From the IMG/VR virus record IMGVR_UViG_3300028840_006729, positions 1-38,354 of that record: a stretch of DNA of 38,354 nucleotides; one strand, written 5' to 3'. This DNA comes from a virus. Under the pieces are notes generated by a model. It saw nothing but the letters and a program-made list of their open reading frames with translations, was not told the origin of the DNA and did no database searches. Positions within the stretch are counted from its first letter, which is position 1; each line of letters starts with the position of its first letter. Of the stretch, positions 1 through 6,408 are shown one piece after another. A program made the translations under genes and the position numbers.

Positions 1-228
1 GTAGGAGCTATACTTGATACAAGCGCAAATAGCAATGGATATGCCCCTATAGACGATGTTTTCGTAAAACATGAGGATAATGCCAAAGAATACATATCAT
101 CTAAAATCGTAGAGGACAGCCCTGAATATTTTCAGAGGGTATGGAAGGTTAACCTTGCAACCAGAGTGATATATGAGACTAAAGACAAGGCAAAAGAGCT
201 TATTGAGAAGCAATTTAAGATTAAATAA
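1..228 (+). CDS. hypothetical protein, 5'-truncated by window edge
   Basis: Frame 1 is open from the first base to a TAA at 226-228, giving 75 residues with no start codon in view, so the gene begins upstream of the window. The visible part is mixed charged (many Lys, Glu, Asp) with no Cys pairs and no membrane segment. It includes the stretch EYISSKIVEDSPEYFQRVWK and ends in a Lys-rich tail. I do not recognise a family. It is followed 20 bases later by another gene on the same strand, so it is the first visible member of the plus-strand block of small genes. Confidence 0.6.
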   Translation, partial: VGAILDTSANSNGYAPIDDVFVKHEDNAKEYISSKIVEDSPEYFQRVWKVNLATRVIYETKDKAKELIEKQFKIK

Positions 229-248
229 AATTTAAATTATTATATATC

Positions 249-752
249 ATGAGTAAAGTAATTTTTAAGGATGAGCCAAAAGTAATTTTTAAGGATAAGC
301 CATTCGTAATCAGAAATTTATTATTAAGCGGCTATATATATGAACAGTGGGAAAATTTTTATCTTTTGCCTGAAAAATCGGTCAAAAACCCCACTCTTCT
401 GTCAAGAAATCCCGTATTAACAATAGAAAAGCATTTCAGAGAACTATCACAGCCAATACAAATAGATTATTCAGATTGGGAGACAGGAGAATATATAAAT
501 TACAAAGATGTATTTTTCAGATATTATATTTCAAAAGAAGAAATCACATGGGAGGACGCAGAAAATCAGCGTATAAAACAAATATGCGGGACTCTTGAAA
601 CAGAACAAAAATTCGAAGGTTATAGTGAATACACAATTACGTATTACTGGACTAATTTATTTATAGGCGGGCGGGATATAAGAAAAATATTAAGACGGCA
701 TAAAGGAAAATATATTTTAATGAAGATAGACTATAAAGCCTACCAGGTATAA
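249..752 (+). CDS. hypothetical protein, 167 aa
   Basis: ATG is preceded by an AT-only leader (TTATATATC) without Shine-Dalgarno, like most genes here. The N-terminus carries a short internal duplication: VIFKDEPKVIFKDKPFVI, visible in DNA as two copies of agtaatttttaagga. The remainder is rich in aromatic residues (Tyr, Trp, Phe) and charged residues, with no membrane segment and no Cys pairs. No family recognised. It is the last plus-strand gene before a convergent minus-strand gene 14 bases downstream. Confidence 0.7.
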   Translation: MSKVIFKDEPKVIFKDKPFVIRNLLLSGYIYEQWENFYLLPEKSVKNPTLLSRNPVLTIEKHFRELSQPIQIDYSDWETGEYINYKDVFFRYYISKEEITWEDAENQRIKQICGTLETEQKFEGYSEYTITYYWTNLFIGGRDIRKILRRHKGKYILMKIDYKAYQV

Positions 753-766
753 TCAAAATTTTTATA

Positions 767-1027
767 TTATTCTTCTTTATCTTCCTCCCCCTCTTCCTTC
801 TCCTCCTCCTCCTTTTCTTCTTCTTCCTTATTGATTTCTTTTAATAGAGATTCCTCATAAAGCTGTTTGCCCATTTCTATAATTACATCTTCAATGCTTT
901 CCTGATAATAACCATAAGCCACAGCTAATGGAATCAGAATTTCTTCAAATAATTCATAAGCAGTAAGGTCATCATACTTTTTGCTGACAACCACCCGACA
1001 ATTTTCACTTTTAAGTATTGCTTTCAT
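767..1027 (-). CDS. small acidic protein with Glu/Lys-rich tail, 86 aa
   Basis: It starts at an ATG preceded on its strand by AT-rich sequence (AAAATATAAAC). Residues 1-65 look folded, with a helical pattern (YELFEEILIPLAVAYGYY). Residues 66-86 are almost only Glu, Lys, Asp and Gly, a disordered acidic tail. It is the only minus-strand gene in the first 6.9 kb, convergent with the 249 gene and divergent from the 1051 gene with only about 23 bases between starts. Function unknown; acidic tails of this kind occur in small phage regulators and DNA mimics, but nothing here proves that. Confidence 0.62.
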   Translation of the reverse strand: MKAILKSENCRVVVSKKYDDLTAYELFEEILIPLAVAYGYYQESIEDVIIEMGKQLYEESLLKEINKEEEEKEEEEKEEGEEDKEE

Positions 1028-1050
1028 GTTTATATTTTAACATTAATATT

Positions 1051-1359
1051 ATGCCAGACTCAATTGAAAATGCAGTCCGTGAATGGTGCGAAATAACAGA
1101 GCCAATTCCGGAAGAACTTCTTTTATTCCTTAGGAATAAATCAAAATATTTACTTGAATATGAAGAGGCTTTATCGGATTTTATGGAAGACGGAATAAGT
1201 CATGAAGAGCCATATGATGAATTTGAAATAGCCTTTAGCACAGATGTTAATCTTAAAAAATCCAACAAAACTCTTACTGTTAAATTACTAAAAAATTCAC
1301 GCCAAAAACTTGATAATCTTATGAGAATAGGCGAGGAGGCAGTTAATCTTAATAAATAA
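1051..1359 (+). CDS. hypothetical protein, 102 aa
   Basis: The open frame reaches back to an ATG at 1018, but that start overlaps the divergent gene. The ATG at 1051 has the usual AT leader (TTAACATTAATATT-ATG), so I chose it; the protein starts MPDSIENAVREWCEITEP. It is acidic in the first two-thirds and Lys-rich near the end (SNKTLTVKLLKNSRQKLDNL), mostly helical in character, with no membrane segment and no Cys pair. Family not recognised. The next gene starts 17 bases later. Confidence 0.65.
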   Translation: MPDSIENAVREWCEITEPIPEELLLFLRNKSKYLLEYEEALSDFMEDGISHEEPYDEFEIAFSTDVNLKKSNKTLTVKLLKNSRQKLDNLMRIGEEAVNLNK

Positions 1360-1376
1360 TTTAACCAAAAATTACT

Positions 1377-1841
1377 ATGGAAATCGAAGATCTACGAGTC
1401 GGACAATGGCTCACAAGGACAAATGATAATCTCCTCATTGATTATTATATTAAAGGAAAAAATTACAAAATAATCGGAAAGGTTGGAGATTGGATATATA
1501 TTAGAGATGAGAGTGGCGGAAAAGCATGTTTTGATACACTTAAAGATTGGGAACCAGCTCCAAAAACATGGGAAACTTTGGAAGTAGGGGATATTATAAA
1601 GGATAAAGATGGTTGCCGCAGTAAAATTCTTGAGGTAGGGCAAAATAGTTTTTTACGTAGCAGTTGGGATGTTTTCGATGAGGCTAGTGGAAACTATATA
1701 TTTGAAGAAGCAAAAAATAAAGGCTGGACAATCGAACAGGCGGAAACACCAGATAATTTTGTTCAAATTAAGATTGACGGAAACGAAATAGATATTACAG
1801 AGGAACAGGTTGCTCAGATTAAAAAAATTATCAATATTTAA
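1377..1841 (+). CDS. hypothetical protein with repeated small beta-domain motif, 154 aa
   Basis: Two similar halves are visible: residues 1-60 (EDLRVGQWLTRTNDNLL...W) and about 65-110 (WETLEVGDIIKDKDGCRSKILEVG). Both use a (V)G(Q/D)xxx-K/R-D/N pattern typical of small SH3-like beta barrels. The C-terminus (residues 128-154) reads as a short domain ending EEQVAQIKKIINI. This suggests a tandem beta-barrel protein; the function is unknown. The stop at 1839-1841 directly abuts the next ATG at 1843, implying translational coupling. Confidence 0.68.
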   Translation: MEIEDLRVGQWLTRTNDNLLIDYYIKGKNYKIIGKVGDWIYIRDESGGKACFDTLKDWEPAPKTWETLEVGDIIKDKDGCRSKILEVGQNSFLRSSWDVFDEASGNYIFEEAKNKGWTIEQAETPDNFVQIKIDGNEIDITEEQVAQIKKIINI

Positions 1842-1842
1842 A

Positions 1843-2040
1843 ATGCAGATACTTATAAACATCATCAAAGGGATTATCAGGCTTCCGATTTCACTATTGC
1901 TATTCTTAATATTTGCAATTCTGGCAGGTATCTTTATGCCGTTGAGCCTGCTTGAAGGTCTCGGAAGCAGAAAAGAATTTTATAAAACTGAAATTTTTAA
2001 ATTTGTTCAGAAGATTGATAAAAAAATTAATATATTCTAA
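1843..2040 (+). CDS. small membrane protein, 65 aa
   Basis: A longer frame begins at 1810, but that would overlap the previous gene by 32 bases. The ATG at 1843 immediately follows the previous stop (TTTAAA-ATG) and gives MQILINIIKGIIRLPISLLL. Residues 11-38 form one long hydrophobic segment (IIRLPISLLLFLIFAILAGI), followed by a basic, Phe/Lys-rich tail, so an inner-membrane protein with a cytoplasmic C-terminus is likely. No family recognised; size and topology alone do not identify a holin. Confidence 0.62.
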   Translation: MQILINIIKGIIRLPISLLLFLIFAILAGIFMPLSLLEGLGSRKEFYKTEIFKFVQKIDKKINIF

Positions 2041-2052
2041 TTTTTAAATATT

Positions 2053-2373
2053 ATGTCAATATTATTACCCTTAATAGCTCTGGCTGCACAAATAGTCTTT
2101 GTTACATTAACAATTTGTATAATCAGAAAATTTGAAAAAGAAAATTTACGTCTGCGCACACGGCATATTTATGAGAAATTTCTATTAAAAGAAATCAATA
2201 ATACGCTTAATCGTAAGCTTGACTTAAGCTGTCTTGATGATTCTGAATTGCCAAAGAAAAAAACAAAAGAAGTCATTGATTTAATTTTTATAAATTATAA
2301 AAATGATAAAAAGCCAGCAAAAGCTAAAAGCAATAAAACAAAAATTAAATCAAAGAATTTAATTAAAAATTAA
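2053..2373 (+). CDS. small membrane-anchored protein with Lys-rich tail, 106 aa
   Basis: The leader is TTTTTAAATATT-ATG with no Shine-Dalgarno. Residues 3-24 are a membrane segment (ILLPLIALAAQIVFVTLTIC) followed by Arg/Lys residues, so the rest is predicted cytoplasmic. The middle is helical and charged, and the last 25 residues are almost a Lys/Ala/Asn repeat. It follows another membrane protein gene by 12 bases. Function unknown. Confidence 0.62.
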   Translation: MSILLPLIALAAQIVFVTLTICIIRKFEKENLRLRTRHIYEKFLLKEINNTLNRKLDLSCLDDSELPKKKTKEVIDLIFINYKNDKKPAKAKSNKTKIKSKNLIKN

Positions 2374-2377
2374 TATT

Positions 2378-2728
2378 ATGGCAACCAGAGAAAAAGTAAA
2401 AAAACTGATTATACTGTTAGGAGGGACAAAAAATCAAATAATGCTTGGCGATGTGCTGGAAAAGATAACTGAACTAAGTCCTAATAACAACATCTGGGAC
2501 AAAATAGATAAAACAGTAAGGCTATGGAGCAATTATGATTTTAAAAAACCCCTTAATCAGATAGTTAAGGATAGCGGTTTCGCTTTTGCCCAATGTGTTG
2601 ACCCTGACTGCAAATGCGGAACTTTTCCGCTCAGAAACGATAAGTGCAAATACAAATCTTACCTTAAAGACTTCTACGCCAGAAATTTATGTGATTACCT
2701 CTGCGAAATATTTCTTGATAAATCTTAA
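2378..2728 (+). CDS. small protein with C-terminal Cys cluster, 116 aa
   Basis: The AT-only leader (AATTAATATT-ATG) starts 4 bases after the previous stop. The N-terminal half is helical (KKLIILLGGTKNQIMLGDVL). Around residues 76-92 there are five Cys (CVDPDCKCGTF ... DKCKYKS), a plausible metal-binding knot, followed by a helical C-terminus containing two more Cys. I cannot assign a family. It heads a run of genes (2740, 2983, 3121) that share nearly identical leaders. Confidence 0.65.
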   Translation: MATREKVKKLIILLGGTKNQIMLGDVLEKITELSPNNNIWDKIDKTVRLWSNYDFKKPLNQIVKDSGFAFAQCVDPDCKCGTFPLRNDKCKYKSYLKDFYARNLCDYLCEIFLDKS

Positions 2729-2739
2729 CTTTTAAAACC

Positions 2740-2961
2740 ATGAAATTTGGGACACTTCAGGTACAAGCTGAACCTCATTTTATTGCTAAATGCCCACGCT
2801 GTAGCTATAACATGAAAGAGTGTCCAGAAGGCTGGTTTTCAAGTGTGTTCTATTGCAAAAAGTGTGATGATATTTATGAAGTAAGATTGATAAAAAGAGC
2901 AAAAAAAACGATTAATAAAAAATATCTGGAAAAATGCAGAGAAATGGATAATTCAACCTGA
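2740..2961 (+). CDS. zinc-ribbon protein, 73 aa
   Basis: Two CxxC pairs (CPRC at residues 18-21 and CKKC at 39-42) separated by about 17 residues with aromatic positions between them form a classic four-Cys zinc ribbon. A basic helix follows (KRAKKTINKKYLEKCREM). Such proteins typically bind nucleic acid or a polymerase/ribosome partner; the partner here is unknown. It begins with leader TTAACTTTTAAAACC-ATG, repeated almost exactly before the 3121 gene. Confidence 0.7.
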   Translation: MKFGTLQVQAEPHFIAKCPRCSYNMKECPEGWFSSVFYCKKCDDIYEVRLIKRAKKTINKKYLEKCREMDNST

Positions 2962-2982
2962 TAAATCTTAATTTTTCTAACC

Positions 2983-3102
2983 ATGAATAAAATGATTTTA
3001 CTTGGCACAGGAAAATATGTGAAACGTGAACTCCCGATTATTAAAAGAACGCCAAATAAAAAAAAATTACAAAAACTTAAAAAGAAATTACCTGAATTAT
3101 AA
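2983..3102 (+). CDS. basic micropeptide, 39 aa
   Basis: ATG at 2983 is preceded by AAATCTTAATTTTTCTAACC, the same leader type as the genes before and after it, and ends at TAA 3100-3102. The peptide starts MNKMILLGTGKYVKRELP and ends in a run of Lys/Leu (KKKLQKLKKKLPEL), giving a strongly positive amphipathic C-terminus. The shared leader is the main reason to call it a gene. Function unknown; nucleic-acid or membrane binding would suit its charge. Confidence 0.5.
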   Translation: MNKMILLGTGKYVKRELPIIKRTPNKKKLQKLKKKLPEL

Positions 3103-3120
3103 ATCTTAACTTTTAAAACC

Positions 3121-3474
3121 ATGTCAAACCTCAAAAAAATAATGGAAGAATTTGATGAAATTTTTTCTTATATTATAAATGAGCCAATTAGAGATTGGAA
3201 AGATAGGGCACTCACACAGCCAGCTATTCATGAGTTATTAAGGCGTAGTGGCTATTATGCTTACAGAAATTTTATAGAAGAAAAAATCAAAGAAATTGAA
3301 AGTAAAACTTTTAAAACCATGAATAAAAAAACAACACCTTCAGTATACTTTTTCTGCGATAAATGCGATGAAATGTTCAGGAAGTATAATCCTGAATGGA
3401 TTTGCCCGAAATGTATGCAATTTAAGATGAATATCTTAAAAGCTACTCTTTATAATTCTTTTTTAAGAAATTAA
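3121..3474 (+). CDS. two-part protein with C-terminal zinc ribbon, 117 aa
   Basis: Residues 1-66 form a charged helical part. Residues 67-117 contain a zinc ribbon: CDKC at about 79-82 and CPKC at about 95-98, with aromatic spacers. The start has leader TTAACTTTTAAAACC-ATG. Within the gene, at 3305-3321, the same leader (AACTTTTAAAACC-ATG) recurs in frame directly before the codon for residue 67, so the zinc-ribbon half may also be made alone as a 51-aa protein (3319-3474). Family not recognised. Confidence 0.7.
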   Translation: MSNLKKIMEEFDEIFSYIINEPIRDWKDRALTQPAIHELLRRSGYYAYRNFIEEKIKEIESKTFKTMNKKTTPSVYFFCDKCDEMFRKYNPEWICPKCMQFKMNILKATLYNSFLRN

Positions 3475-3485
3475 CCTTTAAAACC

Positions 3486-3860
3486 ATGAAAAAACCCCTA
3501 ACAACTACAGATAAAATCTTTGCCGGCTGGCGTATGGGGTGGAGTGCGCAGATAAAACATATAGGACATGTTATAGCTGTGTGCGTAAATGAAGACTGCA
3601 AAGAAAGAATAATAGTCATAGCGGAAAATATCTGGTGTGGTCAAATCTCCGAAGAAACACTCAATAAAATGAAAATATCAGGCTGGTTATATGCAGGAGA
3701 ACTAGCAGAGCTAGCAGTGGGTGAGCGAATAGAAGGAAAAAAATTCAGAATGAAAGATAGTGGGGAAATATTTACTGCATGGAGAAATTACACTGATTAT
3801 ATAGAACAGGATGGTCCTGATATGATTTCTAAATCAGAAATTGAACCTTATTTCGATTAA
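3486..3860 (+). CDS. hypothetical protein, 124 aa
   Basis: The leader is TAACCTTTAAAACC-ATG, again the shared type. The protein starts MKKPLTTTDKIFAGWRMGWS; the N-terminal third holds two Cys close together (CVNEDCKERI) and the rest is acidic with Trp residues. No membrane segment and no recognised domain. It is the last gene before the tRNA-like element at 3906, and the 45 bases between them are AT-rich with no clear terminator. Confidence 0.66.
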   Translation: MKKPLTTTDKIFAGWRMGWSAQIKHIGHVIAVCVNEDCKERIIVIAENIWCGQISEETLNKMKISGWLYAGELAELAVGERIEGKKFRMKDSGEIFTAWRNYTDYIEQDGPDMISKSEIEPYFD

Positions 3861-3905
3861 CTTTTAAAATTATCCCCTACAACATATATTGTACGGGATT
3901 AACCC

Positions 3906-4073
3906 CATTCAGCAGGGGTGGCGGAATAGGTAGACGCTTCGTGAGAGCGCTTCAAGGATATGTTTTAAACGCATTGGCAAAAGATTAGGGTGTAAGCAAT
4001 AACGATTCGCCATACGGCTTACATCAACCACGTTATCCATGCTAGGGTGCAAATCCCTGCCCCCTGCTGAATG
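3906..4073 (+). tRNA. oversized tRNA-Leu-like RNA
   Basis: A tRNA-type acceptor strand (GCAGGGG, 3912-3918) pairs with CCCCTGC (4061-4067), and the pairing continues outward to a perfect 13-bp helix (3906-3918 with 4061-4073). After TG (8-9) comes a canonical leucine/serine-type D-arm (GCG-GAATAGGTAGA-CGC, 3921-3937). At the 3' side is a T-arm (TAGGG-TGCAAAT-CCCTG, 4043-4059) with one extra base before the acceptor. The middle, 3938-4042, is about 105 nt where a tRNA-Leu has about 35-45. It contains a 9-bp hairpin (3989-3997 with 4017-4025), a pairing GGATA/TATCC (3956-3960 with 4034-4038) and a possible loop with TTAA at 3965-3968. I cannot place a clean anticodon arm, so decoding is uncertain: an intron-containing tRNA, a decayed tRNA or a tRNA-like regulatory RNA are all open. 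Confidence 0.5.
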
Positions 4074-4092
4074 TGATTAATTAACCTAACTT

Positions 4093-4494
4093 ATGAAAGA
4101 AATATTTAAAAAAATTAAAGGCATAGAATGGGACTGGTTTGGATATGATATGAGTGTATACAGCTGGGAAATTGGCAATAATAAAATCAGTTTTTGGGAT
4201 GAAAATGCTCCTGATTATGGCAGCAGTCTTGGACAGCCTACTGTTGATTATTCACTTGCTGACCTGCTTGCTAACCAAAGCTGGTGTAAGGCTGTATGGA
4301 ATAAAAAAATAAAAAAATGTTCAAATTGCGGAGGAATATCAACATCATATGGATATAAAAAATTCTATAATTGTGATTGCATAGATAATAATATTATAAA
4401 TGATTGGGAATATAGTTCAGAGCAGGCTTTTCTGACCCTCCGTGATAAAGGAAAGGAAGAAGCTATACAGTACATTGAAGCGACAATGAATTGA
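4093..4494 (+). CDS. Cys-containing hypothetical protein, 133 aa
   Basis: It starts 19 bases after the tRNA-like element with leader TTAACCTAACTT-ATG. The first 75 residues are aromatic-rich (MKEIFKKIKGIEWDWFGYDM). Residues 75-96 hold a Cys set (CSNCGGISTSYGYKKFYNCDC), a compact zinc-ribbon-like unit. The C-terminal helix is acidic. It uses a TGA stop, one of several showing that TGA is not reassigned. Function unknown. Confidence 0.66.
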   Translation: MKEIFKKIKGIEWDWFGYDMSVYSWEIGNNKISFWDENAPDYGSSLGQPTVDYSLADLLANQSWCKAVWNKKIKKCSNCGGISTSYGYKKFYNCDCIDNNIINDWEYSSEQAFLTLRDKGKEEAIQYIEATMN

Positions 4495-4506
4495 TGATTT
4501 TAAAAT

Positions 4507-4773
4507 ATGGAGCAATTATTAAAACAATTAGGCTATATTTTTCGTTCTTTGTCCTTTCATTCAAATGGGAAGTGGACAGCAAAAGCAGGAAAAAAATCAG
4601 GAGGCTTTTTATGCCACGGAAATACTCCTAAAGAGGCATTGCAAAAACTTTTAAACAAATCTAATAAAAGAATTATTAAGGCACTCAGATATACCTTGGC
4701 AATTACAGAAAAAATCTATAACTATAGATTTCGTATCAATTCATCACTAAGGCAAGAATTTTGGCTTAAATAA
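4507..4773 (+). CDS. hypothetical protein, 88 aa
   Basis: The start is ATTTTAAAAT-ATG, 12 bases after the previous TGA. Residues 20-50 (KWTAKAGKKSGGFLCHGNTPKEALQKLL) resemble the small alpha-beta units with a glycine-rich turn followed by a helix that begins with NTPKEAL, as in many short phage accessory proteins. The rest is basic. The 3' end sits in a perfect 7-bp inverted repeat (4762-4768 with 4771-4777) containing the stop codon; there is no T-run, so it is not called a terminator. Family not recognised. Confidence 0.62.
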   Translation: MEQLLKQLGYIFRSLSFHSNGKWTAKAGKKSGGFLCHGNTPKEALQKLLNKSNKRIIKALRYTLAITEKIYNYRFRINSSLRQEFWLK

Positions 4774-4823
4774 GCCATAAAAATAGTTATAGGAATTTTT
4801 TAACCTTCTATATATATAACTTT

Positions 4824-5321
4824 ATGATTTATATAACCGGAGACACACATTTCAGCCACCAAATGCTTATAGATAAGGGTTATCGCCCTGCTGATTATGA
4901 AGACAAATTCAGGAATGCGTTTAGTTATTTAAAAATCAGCGACATATTGATACATCTTGGAGACTTCTGCATTGGCAATGATGAAAAAAATCACAATTTC
5001 TTTTCACATCATATCTGGGCAAAAAGAATTTTAGTGCGAGGAAATCATGATAAAAAGCCAGATACGTGGTATTATAAGCATGGCTGGGATTTTGTCTGTG
5101 ATTCCTTTTCCTTAAAAAAATACGGGAAAATACTTGTTTTTTCGCATGAGCCTTTAAGAAATTTTATAGGTGATATTAATATTCATGCCCACTGGCACAA
5201 TAATAATCACAGGTGGGACGATTCTTTTAAAGAGTGGTACAGCGACGATAAATACAAGCTGTATTCACCGGAAAATATGAATTATCAGCCTGTCAGCCTG
5301 CGTAAATTCTTAAAATTATAA
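4824..5321 (+). CDS. calcineurin-like metallophosphoesterase, 165 aa
   Basis: All motifs of the small metallophosphoesterase family are present in order: GDTHF (D7, H9), GDF (D47), RGNHD (N74, H75), SHEP (H108) and HAHWH (H121, H123). These residues ligate the two metal ions, so the enzyme should be active on a phosphomonoester, phosphodiester or nucleotide; the substrate cannot be told from sequence. At 165 aa it is the usual size for the phage and YfcE-like short forms. It stands in a small-gene operon, after a 50-base AT-rich gap and 4 bases before a zinc-ribbon gene. Confidence 0.88.
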   Translation: MIYITGDTHFSHQMLIDKGYRPADYEDKFRNAFSYLKISDILIHLGDFCIGNDEKNHNFFSHHIWAKRILVRGNHDKKPDTWYYKHGWDFVCDSFSLKKYGKILVFSHEPLRNFIGDINIHAHWHNNNHRWDDSFKEWYSDDKYKLYSPENMNYQPVSLRKFLKL

Positions 5322-5325
5322 CAAT

Positions 5326-5565
5326 ATGCCTGAACAAAAGGCAACAAAAACCGCATGGGTAAAAAAAAGTTTCCTTTGGTGGGAATGGTGGAAACCGCTA
5401 TTTACAGACAAAGGAAAAAGAAAACCTTATAATGTTGAGAGAAACGGAACATTATACGAAATAAAGCCGTTATGCTGGCAATGCGGCACAAGGATAAGAA
5501 TAGGAAGATTTGAAGAAGACAATTATACTTTCAGGTACTGTCCGAAGTGCAGAATGGCTTTATGA
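5326..5565 (+). CDS. zinc-ribbon protein, 79 aa (family also at 37424)
   Basis: CWQC (residues 49-52) and YCPKCR (near 72-76) form a four-Cys zinc ribbon at the C-terminus. The N-terminal half carries a Trp-rich motif (SFLWWEWWKPLFTDKG). The minus-strand gene at 37424-37657 has the same layout: a WW(S/K)P element, then a CNT-type site and FRYCPKCR. The two are therefore paralogues at opposite ends of the window. Probable nucleic-acid or protein binding; no specific function can be assigned. Confidence 0.72.
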   Translation: MPEQKATKTAWVKKSFLWWEWWKPLFTDKGKRKPYNVERNGTLYEIKPLCWQCGTRIRIGRFEEDNYTFRYCPKCRMAL

Positions 5566-5579
5566 TAATTTAAATTAAT

Positions 5580-5660
5580 ATGGATTCATTCTTTTTAGGA
5601 TACATAACGGGGTTCTTCACATCCTGCTTAACTATATTTATCTGTATAAAATATTTATGA
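5580..5660 (+). CDS. membrane micropeptide, 26 aa
   Basis: ATG at 5580 follows an AT-only leader (AATTTAAATTAAT) and runs to TGA 5658-5660, overlapping the next gene's ATG as ATGA. The peptide MDSFFLGYITGFFTSCLTIF continues for six residues and is one hydrophobic membrane span with a short basic end (IKYL). The leader type and the stop/start overlap support a real gene, although its length alone does not. Confidence 0.48.
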   Translation: MDSFFLGYITGFFTSCLTIFICIKYL

Positions 5661-6151
5661 TGAATAATTATATTACCGCATACAATTCAGCATGCAACAG
5701 CCTTAAAAACAAATTTCTTAAAAGCCTTGATTGTAAAAAACGAGGTCATTATGATTATAGCTACTGGGTAGGAGGAGAAATAGGAGGAGTGCTAAGCTTT
5801 GGAGACTGTTATGTATCAATGAATGATATTGTTAATTATTTTAAATACAAGCTTACTCCTGATGAATTTTTCGAGTGGTATGATGACAACGTTGCAAACG
5901 TAGAAACAAGTGGTTATTCCGCAATAACCATGAAAGAATGGAAAAAAGATAAAAGAAACCGTGCAATAAGCTGGGTATGCAGAAAATGCGGTATAAAAGC
6001 ACAGGGTGAAGTTAATTTTCTTAAAACTGCCACAGGCACATCAACATGGCATGAGGGCAAATGTGATGTATGCAAAAGAAAAAATGTACCTGTTACAGAG
6101 CCAAGGGATTTTGACTATCCTGATTTTACTCCTTTTTTAAAAAGAAAATGA
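5657..6151 (+). CDS. zinc-ribbon-containing hypothetical protein, 164 aa
   Basis: Two Met codons in a row (5657 and 5660) are possible starts; the first overlaps the previous stop (ATGA). The N-terminal 95 residues are aromatic and mixed, including a Gly-rich piece (SYWVGGEIGGVLSFGDCY). The C-terminal part has CRKCG (about residues 112-116) and CDVCKRKN (about 140-147), a zinc ribbon with a long insert. The stop again overlaps the next ATG (6148-6151). Function not recognised; fits the block of small zinc proteins. Confidence 0.7.
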   Translation: MMNNYITAYNSACNSLKNKFLKSLDCKKRGHYDYSYWVGGEIGGVLSFGDCYVSMNDIVNYFKYKLTPDEFFEWYDDNVANVETSGYSAITMKEWKKDKRNRAISWVCRKCGIKAQGEVNFLKTATGTSTWHEGKCDVCKRKNVPVTEPRDFDYPDFTPFLKRK

Positions 6152-6408
6152 TACTTTATACTGAAAAAGACAGGTCGGAAGTTGATCCACACAAATGGTT
6201 CGCATGGTATCCTGTGTGGGCAGGCGATAAACGAAATGATATAGGCGCTAAATACAGCTTAGTCTGGCTGGAATATGTTGAACGCTGGAGATATGAAAAT
6301 GGCTCCTGCTGGCATTATACTTTAATTAAAGAAAAACTCCGGCATTCCCGGGCATTCCTGAAAACCCCCGATTCCCGGTACTGTATAATTAAAAAAAATG
6401 AGAACTAA
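6148..6408 (+). CDS. duplicated cassette protein, copy A, 86 aa
   Basis: Paralogue of the 6685 gene: both share PHKWFAW(Y/F)PVWA near residue 13 and a (S)LVWLEYVERW motif followed by a W(H/Q)YxLIK strand. The last ~24 residues (from RHSRAF on) have no counterpart in copy B. They are encoded by the CCCGGG-rich repeat at 6341-6400, so the ORF appears extended into a duplicated intergenic element. It overlaps the previous gene by 4 bases and the next by 11. The conserved Trp-rich core suggests a small beta-domain; function unknown. Confidence 0.7.
   Translation: MILYTEKDRSEVDPHKWFAWYPVWAGDKRNDIGAKYSLVWLEYVERWRYENGSCWHYTLIKEKLRHSRAFLKTPDSRYCIIKKNEN
6341..6400 (+). repeat. CATTCCCGGG-rich cassette repeat, copy A
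   Basis: GC-rich island in AT-rich DNA: GGCATTCCCGGGCATTCC, then GAAAACCCCCGATTCCCGG, then TACTGTATAATTAAAAAA and the ATG of the 6398 gene. Copy B (6609-6687) has the same units in a different order before the 6685 gene. TATAAT at 6384-6389 lies 8 bases before the ATG, so a transcript from it would be nearly leaderless. No convincing -35 box lies 17 bases upstream. Confidence 0.8.

Noticed and set aside
3965-3971. Ochre-suppressor anticodon (UUA) in the tRNA-like element
   Set aside because: The supporting stem has a mismatch and a wobble, and alternative registers give UAA (Leu); not enough to claim suppression.
3938-4042. Group I intron in the tRNA-like element
   Set aside because: The insert is far too short for a group I catalytic core and no P/Q/R/S elements are visible.
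4762-4777. Inverted repeat TGGCTTA/TAAGCCA as terminator
   Set aside because: Loop of two bases and no T-run after it; too weak to call.
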